Positions 8,105-14,434 of a stretch of DNA of 64,000 bases are shown piece after piece (the stretch's first letter is position 1; each line of letters begins with the position of its first letter). The translations under genes and the position numbers were made by a program. This DNA comes from Pseudooceanicola nanhaiensis DSM 18065 (GTDB lineage: Bacteria; Pseudomonadota; Alphaproteobacteria; Rhodobacterales; Rhodobacteraceae), in contig NZ_JHZF01000011.1 in NCBI RefSeq assembly GCF_000688295.1, forward strand, positions 1,272,288-1,336,287. Direction: 5' to 3'. The notes under the pieces are model-generated. The model worked only from the letters and a program-made list of their open reading frames with translations, had not been told where the DNA came from and ran no database searches.

Positions 8105-8514
8105 TCGGTCATCCCTTCGGCCTGCAAATGCTCCAGCAGACGCTGGTCGGCCGCGATGGCTTCGCTCAGCTCCTTAATCGCCCCAGTGCGGTCGCCGGCG
8201 GTGAGCAGGCGCAGGATGGCATTCGCCACGTCACCGTTCTCCGCCATCACTCGGGCGGCGAGCTTTTCGACCTCGCCTTGGGCGCCCCTGCCCTCGCGCC
8301 GGCCGTGCAGCAGGCTGGTGATGGGCCAGTGTTCGAGCTCATCCTCCAGCGCGGCCCAATGCTCGACCGGGATCTGCATGTGACCCGCCATCTCCTTCGA
8401 GATGGTTCCCTTCGTGCTGCGCAGGAAGGACGCCGACGCCTCCACGCCGCCGAAGTCGTCGACAAGCTGGCGGAAGAGCGCGCGGATCGCGGGACCATCA
8501 TATGGGCGCGTCAT
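8101..8514 (-). CDS. First gene of the leftward early operon, possible regulator
   Basis: The 137-residue protein begins with a region (IRALFRQLVDDFGGVEASASF, then RSTKGTISKEMAG) that reads like a small HTH, followed by an acidic helical C-terminus rich in Ala, Glu and Leu. Its place as the first leftward gene, facing a dyad-rich intergenic region, would suit a CII- or Cro-like control protein, but the family is not recognised. A palindrome with the ribosome site in its loop lies 3-17 bases upstream of the ATG. Confidence 0.65.
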   Translation of the reverse strand: MTRPYDGPAIRALFRQLVDDFGGVEASASFLRSTKGTISKEMAGHMQIPVEHWAALEDELEHWPITSLLHGRREGRGAQGEVEKLAARVMAENGDVANAILRLLTAGDRTGAIKELSEAIAADQRLLEHLQAEGMTE

Positions 8515-8516
8515 GC

Positions 8517-8531
8517 GGAAACCTCGTTTCC
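8517..8531 (-). promoter_or_regulatory. 6-3-6 dyad covering the ribosome site of the first early gene
   Basis: GGAAAC-CTC-GTTTCC is a perfect inverted repeat ending two bases before the ATG of the gene starting at 8514. On the transcript the loop region reads GAG and forms part of the GAGG ribosome site, so the element could be either a protein operator or an RNA hairpin that limits translation. Its 6-3-6 geometry equals that of the operators at 9810-9850 and 10328-10367, although the sequence differs. Confidence 0.45.
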
Positions 8532-8683
8532 TTTGCCGTTAATCGGCGGGGTGGCAGTGTGGAGGCATGAGAGGGATGCCGCGGGCGAAAAAGGAGGTTG
8601 AAGAGACATCAGGCGGCGTCCCTTTCGTCTTGGCAGGTGACGCGGAATCGCGTCATGCTCCTACCAGAGCCAACCTGGGGGAG

Positions 8684-9580
8684 ATGATGAGACTGCTGAA
8701 TTGGCTGATCGACCGCGCCGCAACAGAAGCGAGTGACGTTCCACCCGCACCGGTGTTTCAGGACCGGAAGCAGGTGATGCCGCCGGACCCAGTGACGCCC
8801 GACGAGCCTGAAATGGAGACCCCGGACGAGGACGGACGCATCGCTCTGGAAGAGGTCTTCACCCTGATCGACTACATCGACGGGAAGGGGCGGCACAGCC
8901 GCCGACGGATCACGTTGCGCGCGATCGTCGTCGGCCCGAACGGGCCCGTCTTGCATGCCATCTGCCACGAGAAGAAGGCCTTCCGAGCCTTTCGGTGCGA
9001 TCGGATCGATTGCTTCATCAACCACGATGACGGCGAGATCATCGAAACCAGCACCTTCTTTCGAGACATCCTGCTGGTGGACCTTGAGGCGCTGGCGCCG
9101 GTTGAGACCGCCGACTATCTGGCGCCGCGGGAGCCCGGTCCGACGCCGGTATCCTCGGCCGTCATCGCGGCCAGGGAGATGCGGGAGATGCTGCGCGCGC
9201 CGCTCTCCCTTCTTGTGCTCGCCGCCACTGCCGACAACGATTTTCATCCCGAGGAACTCGATGTGATCTGCCGCTGGGTCGAGGACGAAGTCGATCACCT
9301 CGTCACGGGGACTGGGGTCGGCCTTGATGAACTTGACGCGATGACCGTGCTCATCCGAAAGATGCACCCGACGCGAAAGTCGCTGCCGACGCACCTCGCC
9401 AATGTGAGACGAATGGACAGCGTCAGGTTCAAGCGCCTGGCCGAGGCTCTGCGCGACGTCATCATCGCCGATGGCGCGCTGCACTTTGGGGAAGCGGAAT
9501 TCTATACTGAGGTCGGCCAGCTGCAGACCCATAACGTCCGCACCCTGGTTGAGCAGGCAGAGCAGAAGAGGTTCCACTGA
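8684..9580 (+). CDS. WYL-like and TerB-like fusion protein, prophage accessory gene
   Basis: With the ATG at 8684 (GGGGGAG just upstream; another start at 8567 is in frame) the product has about 298 residues. Residues about 75-120 resemble a WYL domain: RRITLRAIVVGPNGPVLHA followed by KAFRAFRCDRIDCF, the ligand-sensing fold of many defence regulators. Residues about 170-290 resemble TerB, with LVLAATADNDFHPEEL and a matching acidic VIIADGALHFGEAEF. The gene stands alone, opposite in direction to the early operon and convergent with the HTH gene at 9592. This is the layout of a lysogenic accessory gene. A role in superinfection exclusion or stress sensing is an inference. Confidence 0.65.
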   Translation: MMRLLNWLIDRAATEASDVPPAPVFQDRKQVMPPDPVTPDEPEMETPDEDGRIALEEVFTLIDYIDGKGRHSRRRITLRAIVVGPNGPVLHAICHEKKAFRAFRCDRIDCFINHDDGEIIETSTFFRDILLVDLEALAPVETADYLAPREPGPTPVSSAVIAAREMREMLRAPLSLLVLAATADNDFHPEELDVICRWVEDEVDHLVTGTGVGLDELDAMTVLIRKMHPTRKSLPTHLANVRRMDSVRFKRLAEALRDVIIADGALHFGEAEFYTEVGQLQTHNVRTLVEQAEQKRFH

Positions 9581-9591
9581 ACAGGTCCGGG

Positions 9592-9801
9592 TCATGCGGC
9601 GCTCTCGTCGGGCTGTTCGGCCCATGCCGCAACCGGGACCGCGCCACCGGTGGTCACGGCAATCCTTTCGGCCACCCTCCAGCTTGGCCGGGCTTCACCC
9701 TTGAGCCAGCGGTGGACGGTGGGCTGCTTCACACCCACCCTCTCTGCGAATGCAGCTTGGGTCAGTTCGGCAGAGCGGAGATATTCGGCGAGACGCAACA
9801 T
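9592..9801 (-). CDS. Cro/YdaS-type HTH regulator
   Basis: The 69-residue protein is almost entirely one HTH: LAEYLRSAELTQAAFAERVG, then VKQPTVHRWLKG, with the second helix and recognition helix in standard spacing. Such proteins act as Cro- or repressor-like switch proteins in lambdoid phages. No ribosome site precedes the ATG, and the predicted promoter at 9807-9836 would start transcription at or next to the ATG, so the message may be leaderless. It diverges from the second regulator at 9905 across a 103-base operator region. Confidence 0.85.
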   Translation of the reverse strand: MLRLAEYLRSAELTQAAFAERVGVKQPTVHRWLKGEARPSWRVAERIAVTTGGAVPVAAWAEQPDESAA

Positions 9802-9806
9802 GCGTC

Positions 9807-9836
9807 GATATACTCACGACGTATTAAATCAGTCAA
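9807..9836 (-). promoter_or_regulatory. Leftward sigma70-type promoter for the HTH gene at 9592-9801
   Basis: On the minus strand TTGACT (9836-9831) and TATATC (9812-9807) are 18 bases apart. The expected start of transcription is close to 9800-9801, the first base of the ATG. The promoter lies within the operator dyads described separately, so autoregulation is likely. Confidence 0.55.
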
Positions 9837-9850
9837 TACGCCACGCGAAT
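9810..9850. promoter_or_regulatory. Operator pair in the divergent regulator region
   Basis: Two imperfect 15-bp dyads share the pattern of the sites at 10328-10367. ATACTC-ACG-ACGTAT lies at 9810-9824 and ATACGC-CAC-GCGAAT at 9836-9850, 26 bases apart. A further half site, ATACGC, lies at 9855-9860. They overlap the leftward promoter and lie upstream of the rightward HTH gene. Confidence 0.5.
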
Positions 9851-9904
9851 ATTTATACGCATGGAGGTCTGTTCCAGTGAACCAGACCCGATCATAAGTC
9901 GCGC

Positions 9905-10183
9905 ATGAAGAACCTTTACCAGATCCGTAAGTCGAAGCGCATGTCCCAGGCGGAACTCGCCCACAAGGTCGGCGTGAAGCAAGCAACGATCTCCAGGATT
10001 GAAAAAGGGGTCAACAACCCCTCCCTGGCAGTTGCACGAAATATCGCAGACGCTCTCGACGTCAGCGTGGTCGAACTCTTCGGCCTTCCCGAGCTGGAGC
10101 AGCGGCTTCTTCAAGGCTTTCGAGAAGCCTCGCCCGAACGGCAAGCCGCGCTTCTGACGCTTCTCGGCGGCGATCAGAAATAG
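9905..10183 (+). CDS. XRE-family phage repressor-like regulator
   Basis: The 92-residue protein has a classical HTH_3 domain: IRKSKRMSQAELAHKVG, VKQATISRIEKG, NNPSLAVARNIADALDV (residues about 6-60), and a short C-terminal tail with ELEQRLLQGFREASPERQ. It lacks a peptidase domain, so it is not a LexA-like cleavable repressor. It diverges from the Cro/YdaS-type gene; one of the two is presumably the lysogeny repressor and the other its antagonist. No clear ribosome site precedes the ATG. A weak stem GACGC/GCGTC at 10299-10314 downstream could end its transcript. Confidence 0.88.
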   Translation: MKNLYQIRKSKRMSQAELAHKVGVKQATISRIEKGVNNPSLAVARNIADALDVSVVELFGLPELEQRLLQGFREASPERQAALLTLLGGDQK

Positions 10184-10327
10184 CTGATTCCTCGCAGCCA
10201 TCCTCAAGATATTGAAGTGCGGCCCAAATCTGCCGTCGATACTCCCCCATTTGAACCCAATCCCTTCCTGTTCGCACTCCACCGCCTCTACCACGGCCTG
10301 ACGCTAGCTGGCGTCGGTTTGTGCTTT

Positions 10328-10370
10328 ATACGTTTTACGTATTGACAGAATGATACGTCAAACGGATATT
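10328..10370 (+). promoter_or_regulatory. Rightward promoter with two repressor operators
   Basis: TTGACA (10342-10347) and GATATT (10365-10370) are separated by 17 bases. A perfect dyad, ATACGT-TTT-ACGTAT (10328-10342), abuts the -35 box. A second, ATACGT-CAA-ACGGAT (10353-10367), lies 25 bases further and covers the spacer and -10. The repeat of the same 15-bp pattern seen at 9810-9850 marks these as binding sites of one phage regulator that would block this promoter. It would drive the operon from 10403 to the integrase. Confidence 0.65.
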
Positions 10371-10402
10371 TGCCCTCATCGACACCCGATGGAGGCACCA
10401 CC

Positions 10403-10741
10403 ATGCGAGACCACCTCGCCCAGCCGAACCTCTCCCTCGACAGCGCCCGCGCGGCGGTCTGCGACCCGGCCCGCGCTGTCGCTTACCCGTGGAACGTGCA
10501 GGATGCCTGGTTCCGACTGAAGGAAGTGCAGGGCCATCCGATCAGCCGCGAGGCCGCGGAGCGCCTCATCCCCTCGCACCTGATGACGGTCGATGAGACG
10601 ACACCCTGCGACGTGATCCCGCTGCCTTGGGGCGGCTCGCACGTGGCGGAGCAGATCGAACCTTACCGCCTCAGCGCACTCTCAAAGGTCCGCGCCATGA
10701 TCGGCCGCGGCGCCGATCCGACGGGGGGCGATGCGGCATGA
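10403..10741 (+). CDS. Phage protein of unknown function, first gene of rightward operon
   Basis: The start at 10403 is chosen because GGAGG lies seven bases upstream and because an earlier in-frame codon at 10370 would fall on the promoter -10 box. The 112-residue product is not recognised; it contains WNVQDAWFRLKEVQGHPISR and ends Gly/Asp-rich. It is the first gene behind the repressed rightward promoter, followed by a start that overlaps its stop (ATGA at 10738-10741). Confidence 0.65.
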   Translation: MRDHLAQPNLSLDSARAAVCDPARAVAYPWNVQDAWFRLKEVQGHPISREAAERLIPSHLMTVDETTPCDVIPLPWGGSHVAEQIEPYRLSALSKVRAMIGRGADPTGGDAA

Positions 10742-11022
10742 ACGTGATCCCCTGCATCCGAGCTCATCGCCTCGCCTTCGCGGCCGCGCTCGAGACACTC
10801 GATCCGGCAGCCCGCTTTGAGGCCGTCGAGGCCGCTGCCGTGCAATCCGGCGGGACCTTCGTCCTGCCCTCCCAGAACAGCTGGGGACCGCACGATGTCG
10901 AGGTTTCGCTCTTCGGCATATCGCAGTCCGGCGACACGGCCGAGAGCGCGATCCGGCACTGGATCGCGACCGTGCTTCGCATGGAGCGCGCGCTTCAGGA
11001 AGAAGAGGGGTTGGCGGCATGA
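10738..11022 (+). CDS. Small phage protein of unknown function
   Basis: The 94-residue product starts at an ATG overlapping the previous stop. The C-terminal half (EVSLFGISQSGDTAESAIRHW) reads like a compact alpha/beta fold seen in small phage proteins that sit near the early genes of Rhodobacterales phages, but no function is known to me. The next gene again begins within its stop (ATGA at 11019-11022). Confidence 0.6.
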   Translation: MNVIPCIRAHRLAFAAALETLDPAARFEAVEAAAVQSGGTFVLPSQNSWGPHDVEVSLFGISQSGDTAESAIRHWIATVLRMERALQEEEGLAA

Positions 11023-11150
11023 AGGCCTTCGCCCTCGCCTTTGGCTGGTCGGTCGCCGGGATCTTTGCGATCGCGGTCGCCGGGAACTCAGGGCCGCAGA
11101 TGGCCGAGATCGCCTCGACCCGGGCGATGACTGTAGAGGCCCCCCAGTGA
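11019..11150 (+). CDS. 43-residue membrane or exported peptide
   Basis: The frame begins MKAFALAFGWSVAGIFAIAV, a lysine followed by a hydrophobic stretch that could serve as a single membrane helix or signal anchor, and ends in a short polar tail. Its ATG overlaps the upstream stop and its own TGA overlaps the GTG start of the next gene (GTGA at 11147-11150), which argues for translation despite the short length. Confidence 0.5.
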   Translation: MKAFALAFGWSVAGIFAIAVAGNSGPQMAEIASTRAMTVEAPQ

Positions 11151-11362
11151 AGGCGCTCCCCGAAGAGACGTTCTGGATGATCTGCCGGAAGCCGACGCAT
11201 CCGAATGCCAAGCCCGAGCCGAAACAGCTCTACCAGAGCTACCTCTCGGCCAAGCGCGCGGCGATCGACATGGCCGCTAAGACCAACGCCGATTTCGTGG
11301 TGCTGACCTGCACCGACGTCTTCCGACCGACCGACCGATTGCTCGACCACGGGCTCTTCTGA
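11147..11362 (+). CDS. Small phage protein of unknown function (GTG start)
   Basis: The 71-residue product begins at a GTG that overlaps the stop of the preceding peptide. It contains EETFWMICRKPTHPNAKPEP, then a helical segment and a hydrophobic strand, ADFVVLTCTDVFRP. No family is recognised; the size and order suit an early accessory protein. It is the last member of the first overlapping run before a hairpin at 11390-11427. Confidence 0.55.
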   Translation: MKALPEETFWMICRKPTHPNAKPEPKQLYQSYLSAKRAAIDMAAKTNADFVVLTCTDVFRPTDRLLDHGLF

Positions 11363-11389
11363 GCCCTCACCCTCCGCAATGGTGCGGAT

Positions 11390-11427
11390 CCCCCGCGGCG
11401 GCAGCATCCCATCGTGCCCCGCGGGGG
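11390..11427 (+). other. GC-rich hairpin between rightward phage genes
   Basis: CCCCCGCGG (11390-11398) and CCGCGGGGG (11419-11427) form a nine-pair stem in the 90-base gap before the GapR-like gene. There is no T tract, so it could be an attenuator, a processing site or a protein-bound structure rather than a terminator. Confidence 0.4.
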
Positions 11428-11452
11428 CAACCTGACCCGAGGATTCCCAAGC

Positions 11453-11752
11453 ATGAACGCACAGATCAAGACGCCCATGAAAAACACCCCCGCCGACGAG
11501 GAGGTGAAGGATGCGGCCTACCGGGTCACCGCCAACGAGCTCCGCAGCTTCATCGAGCGGATCGAGCGACTAGACGCCGAGAAGAAGGACCTGACCGACC
11601 AGCAGAAGGAAGTCATGGCGGAGGCAAAGGCCCGCGGCTACGACACCAAGGTCATGCGCAAGGTCATCGCGCTGCGCAAGCGCGACAAGGACGACATCGC
11701 CGAGGAAGAGGCGGTGCTCGAAATGTACAAAGAAGCCTTGGGGATGTCCTGA
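11453..11752 (+). CDS. Phage-borne GapR-like (DUF2312) nucleoid protein
   Basis: The 99-residue protein matches the GapR/DUF2312 family closely: TANELRSFIERIERLDAEKK, then a basic segment around AEAKARGYDTKVMRKVIALR and the acidic end EEEAVLEMYKEALGM. In Caulobacter, GapR clamps overtwisted AT-rich DNA ahead of replication forks and helps topoisomerases; it is nearly universal on alphaproteobacterial chromosomes. A copy inside a prophage operon may assist phage replication or interfere with the host protein. The start at 11453 is used, with GAGGA upstream; an earlier in-frame codon at 11414 is less likely. Confidence 0.85.
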   Translation: MNAQIKTPMKNTPADEEVKDAAYRVTANELRSFIERIERLDAEKKDLTDQQKEVMAEAKARGYDTKVMRKVIALRKRDKDDIAEEEAVLEMYKEALGMS

Positions 11753-11994
11753 TGCGCCGCTCTCACAATTTCCGCGCGCCGGGCTGCACCGAAGGGGTCC
11801 ACCTGAACAGCCTCGCCGGCGTCTGCTGGCACCATATGCACGATCCGGATCACTGCGGATGCCGGACCTGCTCTGCCGCGCGCACGCGCCGCGACCGGCC
11901 GGACATCCGCGTCGTGGACGTGCCCTACCTCTCCACGACATCGGGCGTACCCGCCAGCGCACCGGTGTCTCTGCCGCGGGAGCCCTGGTCATGA
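11752..11994 (+). CDS. Cys/His-rich small phage protein
   Basis: The 80-residue protein starts within the stop of the GapR-like gene (TGATG). Its first half has C12, C25, H27-H28, C35, C37 and C40, a spacing that could bind zinc, for example VCWHHMHDPDHCGCRTC. The second half is Ser/Pro-rich. No named family is recognised. Confidence 0.6.
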   Translation: MRRSHNFRAPGCTEGVHLNSLAGVCWHHMHDPDHCGCRTCSAARTRRDRPDIRVVDVPYLSTTSGVPASAPVSLPREPWS

Positions 11995-12197
11995 GCATCA
12001 TCTGCGACCACCCCGGGTGCGGGGAAACGGCCAGGCGGCGAACGCTGAAGTTCGACACGTGGCACTCGGTCCCGACCTTCGAGACCGACGACATCGAGGT
12101 CACCTTCAGCGAGTTCTCGGCCGACCTCTGCGACGACCACGCCGACCAGCTGCTGATCTTCGTCGGCGCCCGGATGACGGAGCGAGACGATGGATGA
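11991..12197 (+). CDS. Small phage protein with putative zinc site
   Basis: The 68-residue product has IICDHPGCGETARRRTLKF at its start and SADLCDDHADQLL near its end, so a C-H-C with C..H arrangement could hold one zinc ion. The fold would be a small zinc ribbon-like domain. Its ATG overlaps the preceding stop (11991-11994), and the next start lies inside its last codons. Confidence 0.6.
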   Translation: MSIICDHPGCGETARRRTLKFDTWHSVPTFETDDIEVTFSEFSADLCDDHADQLLIFVGARMTERDDG

Positions 12198-12291
12198 TCG
12201 GCCCGCCCTCGCGTTGCCCCGCTGGCTTCTATACGCCTCCGCCGCGTTCTGGTTGGGCGTGATCGGCATCGTCGTCTGGGTGCTGGTATGA
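12190..12291 (+). CDS. 33-residue single-helix membrane peptide
   Basis: The frame codes for a short polar head (MDDRPALALPR) and one hydrophobic helix ending VIGIVVWVLV. It overlaps the preceding gene by eight bases. Two even shorter frames continue the same overlapping pattern (12288-12335, 15 residues, and 12332-12376, 14 residues), but these are too short to call. Confidence 0.4.
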   Translation: MDDRPALALPRWLLYASAAFWLGVIGIVVWVLV

Positions 12292-12378
12292 CCATGATCC
12301 CCTTCCCCCGGTTCGGCGTGGAGGACACGTTATGATCTCAAAGCTGACCTCAACCGATCGGTCGATGGAATACTGACA

Positions 12379-12561
12379 ATGGGCAAAGCGCGCTTCACCA
12401 AGGCAGAGATCACGCGCGCCGTCGAGGCGGCGAAGGCGTGTGGTCTCGTCGTGGCGGGAGTACGTGTCGGCCCCGACGGGTCAATCGAGATCACCTGCCC
12501 GGTGGACAGCAAGTCCGAAACCCAGCAACGTGGAGAGCCTAAGCGTTACAATGCAGGCTGA
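12379..12561 (+). CDS. Small basic protein before the integrase, excisionase candidate
   Basis: The 60-residue product begins MGKARFTKAEITRAVEAAKA and continues with a strand-rich segment (GVRVGPDGSIEITCPV). It overlaps the integrase start by 11 bases. Small basic proteins directly upstream of tyrosine integrases are often directionality factors, so a role in excision is plausible by position; the sequence does not show a clear excisionase wing. Confidence 0.65.
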   Translation: MGKARFTKAEITRAVEAAKACGLVVAGVRVGPDGSIEITCPVDSKSETQQRGEPKRYNAG

Positions 12562-13642
12562 GAGCGTGAAGCACGATTTTCCGGGCTGGTATCAAGAGCG
12601 TTTGCCCTCTGGCAACGTCAGAAACATCGTCCGGAAAGAGGGCGACAAGCGCAAGAAGACGACCATTCCGGTCGGCCCAGAGCACCACAATTTCCTGAAC
12701 CACTACTGGGCCGCGCGCGCCGGGCAGAAGTGGGCCGAGGAGAAGAGCACCGGCGCTGAAAAGAGTCTCGGCTGGCTCCGGCACGAGTATCTCGCCTACC
12801 TCGAGCGCCTGGTCGCGGGCGGCAACGCTTCCCCGCTGACGCTGAAGCAGCGCCGGAGCCTGCTGACCCGTCTTTGTCGGTTCTCCGATGCTGACGGCGA
12901 TGCCTACAGTGACCTGCACCTGGACATGCCCACCGATGCCTTCATTCGGGTCCGAAACGCGATGGCCGCCACTCCGGCCGAGGCCGACAACATGATGAAG
13001 GCCGCCCGTTCAATGTACGCCTTCGCCATCGAACTCGGTTTGCTGGAAGCCAACCCTCTCGCCGGCATCGCCAAGATTCATCGGGGCAAGGGCGGCGCGA
13101 AACCGTGGACGGCGGACGACCTCCGGAAGTATCGCGAGCGCCATCCGCCCGGAACAATGGCGCACCTCTACCTCACTCTGCTGATGTTTACGGGAACGCG
13201 CATCGGCGATGCCATATGGCTTGGCCGCAAGCACGAGGTGGCGGACGCTGGCCAGGTCTGGCTCGAATGGCAACCAGGGAAGAAGGGCTCCAGAAAGGTC
13301 TCCCTGCCTATCCTTCCGCCCCTCCTCCGCGCCACGCGCGGCATGACGGTTCAGGGGGAGGCCTACATCCTCAATGAGCGCGGCCGGCCCTTCAAGAATT
13401 CCGAGACGCTCAGAACACGGGTGCGCCGCTGGTGCGATCAGGCGGGGCTCGAGGAGCGATCCTCGCACGGCGTGCGCAAAGCCATGGCCACCCTGCTCAG
13501 CGAGGCCGGGTGCTCGGACAAGCAGGTTGGGGCGATCCTCAGCCATTCGAAGGCGGCCACAACCGCGATCTACACAGAGAGCGCGCAGCGGCGGATTCTG
13601 AGCGCCGATGCGATGGACGCTCTCAGGGGGCTGGAATGGTAA
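12551..13642 (+). CDS. int: Phage integrase, tyrosine recombinase family
   Basis: The enzyme catalyses site-specific insertion and excision of the phage genome. With the ATG at 12551 it has 363 residues: an N-terminal arm-binding/SAM-like region (about 70-150) and the catalytic domain. Visible active-site residues are the first Arg in MFTGTRIGDAIWL (about 216), H-x-x-R in SSHGVRKAMATLL (about 306-309), the SHSK histidine (about 332) and the nucleophile in ATTAIYTES (about 341). A longer in-frame start at 12440 overlaps the small gene upstream and is not favoured. The gene ends beside tRNA-Leu, its presumed target. Confidence 0.93.
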   Translation: MQAESVKHDFPGWYQERLPSGNVRNIVRKEGDKRKKTTIPVGPEHHNFLNHYWAARAGQKWAEEKSTGAEKSLGWLRHEYLAYLERLVAGGNASPLTLKQRRSLLTRLCRFSDADGDAYSDLHLDMPTDAFIRVRNAMAATPAEADNMMKAARSMYAFAIELGLLEANPLAGIAKIHRGKGGAKPWTADDLRKYRERHPPGTMAHLYLTLLMFTGTRIGDAIWLGRKHEVADAGQVWLEWQPGKKGSRKVSLPILPPLLRATRGMTVQGEAYILNERGRPFKNSETLRTRVRRWCDQAGLEERSSHGVRKAMATLLSEAGCSDKQVGAILSHSKAATTAIYTESAQRRILSADAMDALRGLEW

Positions 13643-13675
13643 AGTGCCCCACGCTACTATTTCGTGGGGCACTTT
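13641..13675. terminator. Perfect 13-bp hairpin at the end of the integrase gene
   Basis: AAAGTGCCCCACG (13641-13653) is exactly repeated in inverse as CGTGGGGCACTTT (13663-13675) around a nine-base loop. The integrase TAA overlaps the first arm. The A/T ends would give short U tracts in both directions, so it can act as a bidirectional terminator between the prophage and the leftward tRNA. Confidence 0.75.
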
Positions 13676-13706
13676 CGGCAGTTAAGTATGGGCAATGTAC
13701 TTGCTA

Positions 13707-13791
13707 TGGTACCCGCGGCCGGACTCGAACCGGCACGGCACAAGGCCTAGGGATTTTAAGTCCCCTGTGTCTACCATTCCACCACGCGGGC
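13707..13791 (-). tRNA. tRNA-Leu (UAA), host gene at the prophage boundary
   Basis: The minus strand folds as a class II tRNA. The acceptor is GCCCGCG/CGCGGGT, the anticodon loop CTTAAAA (anticodon TAA), there is a long variable arm, the T loop is TTCGAGT, and CCA is encoded at 13707-13709. Its 3' end faces the integrase gene, the arrangement expected when a phage inserts into the 3' end of a tRNA and restores it. Confidence 0.95.
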
Positions 13792-13838
13792 AGGTCCGGC
13801 GGACGTTATCGGAAGGCTCGGTCGGGGAAAAGGCGCGA

Positions 13839-14378
13839 TCACAGGTCCTCTCCCGGATCGATCAGCATGCGGCGTTCGGGCAACCAGGGGTGCAGCGCGA
13901 GCGCGGCACGCAGGGCGGCCTGCCCCTCCTCCACCTGGCCGAGCCCCATGAGCGTCAGCGCGCGCCCGGCCATCGCGGCGACATGCCGGGGGTTCAGGTC
14001 GATGGCCCGGTCGAGATCCGCCAGCGCCTGCGGATAATCGCCCCGGATGAAGCGGGCGAAGGCGCGCTGGTTGTAGCCTTCGGCATAGGTCGGGCAATAG
14101 GCGATCAGCCGGTCGAAATCCGCGATCGCGCCCAGCAGGTCGAACCCGGCGCGCTTGGCCATCCCGCGGTCGAGCACCGCCTGGGCGGCCTCGTCCGGCG
14201 CCTGGGACCACAGTTCCCACATGGCATTGGTGATCGGCTGCGCCTCCTGCGCGGTGTCGGCCTCCCGCACCTGTTCGAGGAGCGCCGAAATCCGCGCCGA
14301 ATGATCGGCGGGAACCGGACACTCCCTGGCCAGGGCGGGAGGCGCGAACGCCAGGAGAAGGACCATCATCAGTCGCAT
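13839..14378 (-). CDS. Exported TPR-repeat protein
   Basis: The 179-residue protein has a signal peptide (MRLMMVLLLAFAPPALARE, cut near residue 18) and a series of tetratricopeptide-like helices, clearest in DLLGAIADFDRLIAYCPTYAEG and QALADLDRAIDLNPRHVAAM (about residues 80-150). Such periplasmic TPR proteins act in protein-protein contacts; the partner is unknown. It stands between the tRNA-Leu gene and putR, all on the minus strand. Confidence 0.8.
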   Translation of the reverse strand: MRLMMVLLLAFAPPALARECPVPADHSARISALLEQVREADTAQEAQPITNAMWELWSQAPDEAAQAVLDRGMAKRAGFDLLGAIADFDRLIAYCPTYAEGYNQRAFARFIRGDYPQALADLDRAIDLNPRHVAAMAGRALTLMGLGQVEEGQAALRAALALHPWLPERRMLIDPGEDL

Positions 14379-14434
14379 GCCCCAAGCCTGCCCCTACGTC
14401 AGTTAAAATCAAGTTCACGCCGGCGGCGGGCGGA

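Larger units (their letters stand above)
1..13706. mobile_element. Right-hand part of an integrated tailed prophage, running off the left edge
   Basis: The interval carries phage packaging genes (portal, TerL, TerS-like, HNH), an initiator-like gene with iterons, two HTH regulators, a methyltransferase and a tyrosine integrase, and it is visibly less GC-rich than the chromosome to its right. The integrase gene lies next to the 3' end of a tRNA-Leu gene, the usual target of tyrosine integrases, so the right boundary is placed at the tRNA 3' end. Head, tail and lysis genes are not seen and presumably lie beyond base 1. The second copy of the attachment core cannot be seen here. Confidence 0.92.

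Noticed and set aside
12288-12376. Two overlapping frames of 15 and 14 residues
   Set aside because: They continue the overlap pattern but are too short to support as genes.
13707-13791. tRNA-Leu as a phage-carried tRNA
   Set aside because: It is a complete class II tRNA on the chromosome side of the integrase hairpin, fitting a host target gene.
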